Assembly (NCBI RefSeq): GCF_019175385.1
Contig: NC_083341.1
Location: 63,955,800 to 64,019,799, forward strand
Direction of reading: 5' to 3'
Source: Lycium barbarum
Taxonomy: Eukaryota; Streptophyta; Magnoliopsida; Solanales; Solanaceae
DNA: 64,000 nucleotides
Shown here: piece after piece, positions 57,916 through 64,000 of the stretch
How the letters are laid out: each line of letters opens with the position of its first letter
Numbering within the stretch: the stretch's first letter is position 1
Program-made: the position numbers and the translations under genes
The notes under the pieces: generated by a model
What the model saw: the letters and a program-made list of their open reading frames with translations, nothing else
What the model was told of the DNA's origin: nothing
Database searches by the model: none

Positions 57916-59622
57916 TTGTCTTCCTGCTATGCTAATGTCGACTGCCAGCAAAAGGTAGTCCGTTTTCAGTTTCCAGGGGAACCAGTCATAGAGTGGTTCG
58001 GATCTACAGCATCGCCGAGGGGTAAGTTTATTTCATACCTCAAGGCTAAGAAGATGATCCAGAAGGGTTATATCTATCATTTGGTTCGTGTGCACGATAC
58101 TGCCGCGGAGGTACCTACCCTTCAGTCTGTTCCGGTCGTCAGCGAGTTTCCAGATGTTTTTCCTGACGAGCTTCCTGGCCTTCCGCCTGAGCGGGAGATT
58201 GATTTTTCTATTGAGTTGATGCCAGATACGCAGCCTATATCTATTCCTCCGTACAGAATGGCACCAGCTGAGTTGAAGGAGTTGAAGGAGCAGCTGAAAG
58301 ATTTGCTGGATAAGGGCTTTATTAGACCCAGCACCTCACCCTGGGGAGCGCCGGTGCTGTTTGTCAGAAAGAAAGACGGGTCATTGCGGATGTGTATCGA
58401 CTACCGGCAGCTGAATAAGGTGACTGTTAAGAATAAATATCCCCTCCCCCGGATTGATGACTTGTTCGACCAGCTGCAGGGTGCTAGACACTTTTCAAAG
58501 ATAGATCTGCGTTCTGGTTATCATCAGGTGCGAGTACGGGAGTCAGATATCCCGAAGACTGCCTTCAGGACTCGGTACGGGCATTATGAGTTCAGAGTTA
58601 TGTCTTTCGGGCTGACTAATGCTCCAGCAGTATTTATGGATCTGATGAACCGGGTATTTCGGCCTTTCCTGGATATGTTTGTTATTGTGTTTATTGATGA
58701 TATCCTGATTTATTCGCGCTCAGCCGAGGAGCATTCAGATCATTTGCGGACGGTACTTGGCATTCTCCGTCAGCAGAAGTTATATGCTAAATTTTCTAAA
58801 TGCGAGTTCTGGTTGACTTCTGTGGCATTCTTGGGTCATATTGTCGGCGCATACGGTATTCAGGTCGATACACAGAAGATTGAGGCTGTGCAGAATTGGC
58901 CCAGGCCTACTACTCCGACGGAGGTGCGCAGTTTTCTGGGATTGGCTGGGTATTATCGCAGGTTTGTGGAGGATTTCTCTTCTATTGCAGCACCACTGAC
59001 GAGGCTTACCCAGAAGGCAGCAAAATTCCAGTGGTCAGATGCCTGCGAGCGCAGCTTTCAGATGCTGAAGGAGAGATTGATTTCAGCGCCAGTTCTGGCT
59101 CTTCCAGAGGGGTCTGATGGGTATGTTGTATATTGTGACGCCTCTGGTATTGGGATAGGATGTGTATTGATGCAGCACGGTCGAGTTATAGCCTATGCTT
59201 CCCGGCAGCTCAGACCGCACGAGAAGAACTATCCCACTCATGATCTTGAGTTGGCCGCGGTGATTCATGCTTTGAAGATTTGGCGGCATTATTTATATGG
59301 GGTCCACGTTGATATCTATACGGACCATAAGAGTCTCCAGTATATTTTTAAGCAGAAGGAGCTAAATTTGCGGCAGCGGAGATGGCTTGAGCTACTAAAG
59401 GAGTATGACGTTGATATTCTGTACCATCCAGGGAAAGCCAACGTGGTAGCTGATGCGCTTAGCCGCAAGTCCGTAGGCAGTCTGGCTGATGTTCCATCTG
59501 ATAAGAGAGATCTGGTTCGTGATATTCATCAGCTGGCCAGCCTCGGGGTCCGTTTGGCAGATTCTGGGATTCTGGGATTTCTGTTCGCCCGGTTGCTGAG
59601 TCATCTATTATTCAGGAGGTAA
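57916..59622 (+). CDS. Chromovirus reverse transcriptase and RNase H, frameshifted at the end
   Basis: Same frame as gag-protease. [95 protein letters not shown], catalytic [10 protein letters not shown]. Connection: [30 protein letters not shown]. RNase [58 protein letters not shown]. After RLADSG (about 59570) a one-base loss puts the chain out of frame, ending at 59622, while the true continuation ([20 protein letters not shown]) is in another frame. Confidence 0.92.
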   Translation: MSSCYANVDCQQKVVRFQFPGEPVIEWFGSTASPRGKFISYLKAKKMIQKGYIYHLVRVHDTAAEVPTLQSVPVVSEFPDVFPDELPGLPPEREIDFSIELMPDTQPISIPPYRMAPAELKELKEQLKDLLDKGFIRPSTSPWGAPVLFVRKKDGSLRMCIDYRQLNKVTVKNKYPLPRIDDLFDQLQGARHFSKIDLRSGYHQVRVRESDIPKTAFRTRYGHYEFRVMSFGLTNAPAVFMDLMNRVFRPFLDMFVIVFIDDILIYSRSAEEHSDHLRTVLGILRQQKLYAKFSKCEFWLTSVAFLGHIVGAYGIQVDTQKIEAVQNWPRPTTPTEVRSFLGLAGYYRRFVEDFSSIAAPLTRLTQKAAKFQWSDACERSFQMLKERLISAPVLALPEGSDGYVVYCDASGIGIGCVLMQHGRVIAYASRQLRPHEKNYPTHDLELAAVIHALKIWRHYLYGVHVDIYTDHKSLQYIFKQKELNLRQRRWLELLKEYDVDILYHPGKANVVADALSRKSVGSLADVPSDKRDLVRDIHQLASLGVRLADSGILGFLFARLLSHLLFRR

Positions 59623-60881
59623 AGCAGCGCCAGTTTGAGGATCCTACTTTGATTCAGTACAGGGATGTGGCCCTTAATAAAGCAACGACTCAGTTCGAAA
59701 TCTCGCCTGAAGGAGTATTATTGTACGACGGCAGGCTCTGTGTACCGGATGTTGCGGGCTTACGGCGGCAGATTATGGGCGAGGCCCATAATGCACGGTA
59801 TTCTGTTCATCCTGGTTCCACTAAAATGTATCGGGACCTCAGGTGTTTGTATTGGTGGGACGGCATGAAGAATGATATTGCTGAGTTTGTTAGTCAGTGC
59901 CCGAACTGCCAGCAAGTTAAGATCGAGCATCAGAAGCCCGGTGGATTATTGCAGGAGATGGAAATTCCAGCCTGGAAATGGGAGATGATTAATATGGATT
60001 TTGTTGTTGGATTACCGCGCACTCCACGCAGGTACGACTCTATCTGGGTTGTTGTTGACAGGCTGACGAAATCAGCCCATTTCCTTCCGGTTCGGACTAC
60101 TTATTCGGCTGAGGACTATGCCAGATTGCATATTAGAGAGATAGTCAGACTTCACGGAGTCCCGATATCTATTATTACTGACCGAGGTACCCAGTTTACA
60201 GCAAATTTCTGGAGGTCATTTCAGGAGGGATTAGGGACTCAGGTGAGTCTCAGTACAGCTTTTCACCCTCAGTCCGACGGGCAGGCCGAGCGCACTATTC
60301 AGACGCTCGAAGATATGTTGCGGGCCTGCGTTATTGATTTCAGGGGCAGCTGGGATGATCATTTGCCGCTTATTGAGTTTGCCTATAATAACAGTTATCA
60401 CTCCAGCATTCAGATGGCTCCGTACGAGGCCCTTTATGGCAGGAGATGCAGATCTCCTATTGGCTGGTTTGACGTGGGCGAGACTAAGTTGATTGGGCCA
60501 GATGTAATCCAGGAGGCTGTAGATAAGGTAAAGCTTATTCGAGAACGATTATTGGCTGCTCAGAGTCGACAGAAAGCTTATGCAGATAGACGACGTCGAC
60601 CGTTAGAGTTCCGGATTGGCGACTGGGTATTCCTGAAGGTGTCGCCCATGAAGGGTGTCATGAGATTCGGTAAAAAGGGTAAGTTGAGCCCCCGGTACAT
60701 TGGACCGTATCAGATCGTGCGAAAGATAGGCGAGGTCGCCTATGAGCTGGACTTACCATCCGACTTGGAGGCCGTACACCCGGTGTTTCATGTGTCTATG
60801 TTGCGGAAATGCATTGGTGATCCTGCCAGGATATTCCCAGTTGTCTATTCTGGTTCGACAGGTGCGGAGACTACGCACTAA
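59590..60881 (+). CDS. Chromovirus integrase
   Basis: Shifted frame after the lesion at about 59570. HHCC finger: [19 protein letters not shown], then QCPNCQQVK. Core [53 protein letters not shown], and [15 protein letters not shown] with the Glu. C-terminal GPY/F module: [20 protein letters not shown], then [16 protein letters not shown]. The end ([16 protein letters not shown]) is out of frame with the chromodomain, and about 20-30 residues usual at this point are missing, so a deletion lies near 60840. An ATG at 59649 is not meaningful; the domain is normally cleaved from a polyprotein. Confidence 0.9.
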
Positions 60882-60995
60882 AGAAGTGCCCTCTGTCAAA
60901 GTCCTGTGGCGCAACAATAATCGGGAGGAGATGACTTGGGATGCGGAGGACGAGATGAAGAAGAAATATCCCCACTTGTTTCCGACATCCGCAGG
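60847..60995 (+). pseudogene. Chromovirus C-terminal chromodomain
   Basis: [20 protein letters not shown], then EEMTWDAEDEMKKKYPHLF, in a different frame from the integrase. This C-terminal module is thought to direct integration into heterochromatin. The same motif occurs in the elements at 42.7 kb and 50.8 kb. Confidence 0.8.
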
Positions 60996-61106
60996 TAATC
61001 TAATTCCTTTTTCAGTTTGTTGTGTTGATTGATAAAATGAATTATGTATGTCATCATTAAAAAGGGACACTCCTGCCTTGATCATAAGACCTTATAAGAC
61101 TAATCT

Positions 61107-61142
61107 AACATTCGGGGACGAATGTTCTTAAGGGGGGGAGAA
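61107..61142 (+). promoter_or_regulatory. Hairpin and polypurine tract before the 3' LTR of the chromovirus
   Basis: AACATTCG-GGGA-CGAATGTT at 61107-61126, then AAGGGGGGGAGAA (61130-61142), directly before the LTR start TGTTATG. Confidence 0.8.
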
Positions 61143-64000
61143 TGTTATGTCCCGTGTTTTCGTACAATTGGAAATCGTGAAATAATTACGACTTGTGTGT
61201 TATAAGGACCTAATTTAAATTTTGTGAATATGACTATGTTGGTTGTGAAATCTTTGATGCTAAGACCTCGGGGAAGGCCGAGGGTAAATTTGGAACTTCG
61301 GAAATTAGTTTCGGGAATTACAAAACGGGGCATTTTAGGAATTGGGCCAAGGAAAAAAATGACACAAAGTTAGGCCCAAAGGACTTGGGGTGGCCGGCCA
61401 TATATATGGCCCAAGCCCCTTGTTTAATGATCATGTGCTATGCACATGATCAATATTGTGGATATATACTAGGAGGACTTAACAAATTCTAGATCAAAAA
61501 ATAAAAATCAAGAACTCACCACAAAAAAAGGGGTTTCGGCCGAGTGCAAAGGAGGAAAGAAAGAAAAGATTCCAAGCTTGTGTGTGATCCAAAAATCTTG
61601 GCTTCCACATAATTAAGAAGTACTCAAGACGCTCTCCGACGTGGTATAATTGGTTTGGCACAAGGATTCCGTTTGCGACAAGTCGGAAAGTTAGTAAAAG
61701 GTAAGAATCTTGCCCCCCTAATGTTATAGAATTGCTATGAATGTGTTAAAGATTGGAAGTAGACGAGAATCCCGTAATTTGGACATAAATGGAAACGTGT
61801 GGGTGTGTGTTTGTAGTGAGTTTGGCCGTGAGCCATAGATAGGGAGATTGGTGTGAATTGATCTTGGTTAAGTTGGTATAATGTGTTGTTGTGATCCTTA
61901 TATCGTAAATTATTAATTGGGGAATGAAATTGGCGTTGAAAAATGATTTTGAATATTATCGGAAAGCGTATACCTTCGGTATATTTATGTATATCAATGT
62001 ATATCTTGGGTGTTATAGACTTTAGATATGAATCTATATCGAAGTTGATGAATTCGGAATGAAACGACGCGAGTTAGAATGTTCGTAGTGCATTTTAGAT
62101 GTTTTGAAGAATTTGGGAAAATAATGGATTTTTATGCAATTTCGTGTATGGCATGGTTTGTAATTAGAATGGGATTATATAAGTTTGAATGTGGGAATGC
62201 ATACAATTTTGTAGATATAGAATTAGAATTTTGAAAGTTTGAATGGAAGTTGCCAACTTTAGAAATCATGTAGAACTTTAAAGCTAGAATGGTTTGATTG
62301 TTGTTTGGTTTGGTTGTTGATGTGTGGGCTGTTGTGATTGGTTAATTTGAGCCGAGTTATGCCTCGGGGATGTTAGATTTATAGGGGAAATGCTGCCGAA
62401 ATTTCGGTAGGCAAATATGGAGTTAAAGGCATTTTTGAGCCTAAGGATCTCATTTGGTAACTTTGACCATTTGCAGATTTTTGACGAAACGGGACGGGAC
62501 TTTTGGAAGAGCTTACGACGTCTGTGAGGTATGTAAAGCCTCCCACTCTTTCATTTGGCATATCTTAGTGTGTCAGTCAAATATGAGACCTCCCGGAGCA
62601 TTTCTGCTCCTCGAAACCCGACCCACAGAAAGGTTACTATTCATTCAGTTCTATTGAAGCCAAAAGGCTCCAATTTGGCTAGAATGCCACTATTCATCCA
62701 AAACCTATCGAAATGTGGTCGGGTAACCTAGAAATGATTATGTATGACCCTTGGCATATAACTGCTCGTAAAAATATGTTCGTCACCTCACTTCGACCCG
62801 AGGTGGGTCCGCTACCCCAAAATGCTCGATTTGCCCTTCGGGCCACCTTTGAGAATAAAGTTGAAAGTATCACTTCCGATCTTTGGAACATCCTCCTACG
62901 GGGTATGTTTGGACTATTCGATGCGCTAATCTATGTTCCGAACTATATGGACCATTTTGGAAACGTTTTGCAAAATGAAACTTTATGTCGGCTAAGTATT
63001 CGACTATTTTGTATTCTAAATGACTTATGAGTTCACTTTGCTTTGAAAGACTATTTTGAAATACGATTTGCATTTGCTTGCTCACGACTCCGCTCGTGCC
63101 TTAATATGACTTCGTTCGCCGGTTCCCGGGCCGGTTTTGATTCGTGCGCTGTATGATGAATTCGGCCGTATGCTGTGTTACGGTTTCCGAGGCTTCGCCA
63201 TAGGGCCCGGTTCCGTTTGGAGTTATGCTGTGATATGGCTCGGGACGCGATATGCTCACCGATGATTATGATTATGTTCGGAGATGTACGGAGATTTGAA
63301 ACCTTCTGGTGTTATGCTGTGTGTGGCGCCAGCGTCGGAGTGGCGACCACATTCTTAAGCGTTTGCATGATTTTATTTGCATAAAACATATGTATATGAT
63401 TTTGATATAGATTTTGACACACCAGTTTGTACCCCACTTTGACATTTGATCTGCTTTCGGTTTTGATCCATAATTCTGTACCCCGTGCTTTACATACTCA
63501 GTACATATTTCGTACTGACCCCCTCTCTCCGGGGGCTGCGTTTTATGCCCGCAGGTGCAGACATCGGTGATCCTCCGCAGTAGGCTTCGCTTCTTGCTTT
63601 CCGGAGTACTCTTACTTGGTCCGGGGTCCACTTTTGGTACAGACTCCTTTACTCTGTATATGTTTTGTATATTTGACAGTTTGGGTACGGCGAGGCCCTG
63701 TCTCGCCATATGTTATGTTTTGAATTCGTAGAGGCCTGTAGTCATCTTTGTGGGGCGAGGGTCCTATGTGTATGTTGTTTGATTTTGCTTTCGGGTCTTA
63801 CAGCGGTCTGTTTGATATGATGGCCCCAAATGGCCCTTCTGTATATATTTGTATTTTGACCGGCGATGTCTATTCCGCCGCTTTGTTTGAGTATGATTTG
63901 ATATGACCGCTTAAGACATATTTTCGATGTAAATTATGTTTGATTTAACTTCTTAAAAATTCTGAAATAAGTTTGGATTCGGAAACGATGATGTGATTTG
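61143..64000 (+). repeat. 3' LTR of the 53100 chromovirus, truncated by the window end
   Basis: 2858 bp present, in exact register with the 5' LTR (offset 8043). The palindromic TATA block recurs at 61396-61411. Confidence 0.95.

Larger units (their letters stand above)
53100..64000 (+). mobile_element. Ty3/Gypsy chromovirus (Tekay/Del-like), nearly complete, runs off the window
   Basis: The 5' LTR is 53100-56011 (2912 bp), the inside 56012-61142, and the 3' LTR from 61143 is cut by the window end about 54 bp short. The offset between LTRs is a constant 8043 bp, so there are no indels. I counted about nine substitutions by eye, which means a young insertion. Order gag-PR-RT-RNaseH-INT-chromodomain is standard for chromoviruses. 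Coding is broken by one TAG and at least two frame changes. It inserted into an older LTR of the same broad type. The right target duplication is outside the window. Confidence 0.95.

Overview
This is a plant nuclear window, almost certainly Solanaceae. It has intron-rich eukaryotic genes, abundant LTR retrotransposons, tRNA-derived SINEs, (TTG)n-tailed LINE/SINE ends, foldback MITEs of the type common in nightshades, and a DUF1985/Ulp1-type transposon-associated gene. There are no prokaryotic features.

Layout. (1) 1-3325, minus: a decayed DUF1985 + Ulp1-protease gene whose introns and 5' flank are filled with arrays built on the palindrome TTGTTGCAACAA. (2) 5443-20665, plus: the 20S proteasome alpha-1 (PAA) gene, nine exons. 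It is complete except for an apparent single-base deletion in exon 7. Its introns hold datable insertions: a hAT MITE whose 8-bp target duplication contains the exon 3 splice donor, a 5'-truncated RTE-like LINE with a 14-bp duplication, a SINE split by a solo LTR, and a 4.66-kb Copia element with a CACAT duplication. (3) 21152-25196, minus: an intact six-exon strictosidine-synthase-like (SSL) gene of 366 codons, convergent with PAA. (4) 25.2-29.2 kb: intergenic DNA with a SINE tail, a solo-LTR candidate and a Tourist-like MITE. (5) 29789-30723 and 47095-48014, plus: one plant-mobile-domain (PMD) gene split by about 16.4 kb of nested LTR DNA and later broken by stop codons. (6) 48015-64000: further Gypsy LTR DNA, ending with a young Tekay/Del-type chromovirus (53100 to beyond the window end) that has 2.9-kb LTRs, gag, protease, RT, RNase H, integrase and a chromodomain.

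The two housekeeping-type genes (PAA and SSL) occupy the left 25 kb. The right 35 kb is a nested retrotransposon block that killed a PMD gene. The youngest events are the Gypsy element at 36394-45408 (LTRs the same by eye apart from one 20-bp repeat unit) and the chromovirus at 53100 (about nine LTR differences by eye). Both have damaged coding regions. Three separate Gypsy elements share a short hairpin just before the polypurine tract, with a paired base change between copies. That hairpin is the best candidate here for an undescribed functional element.
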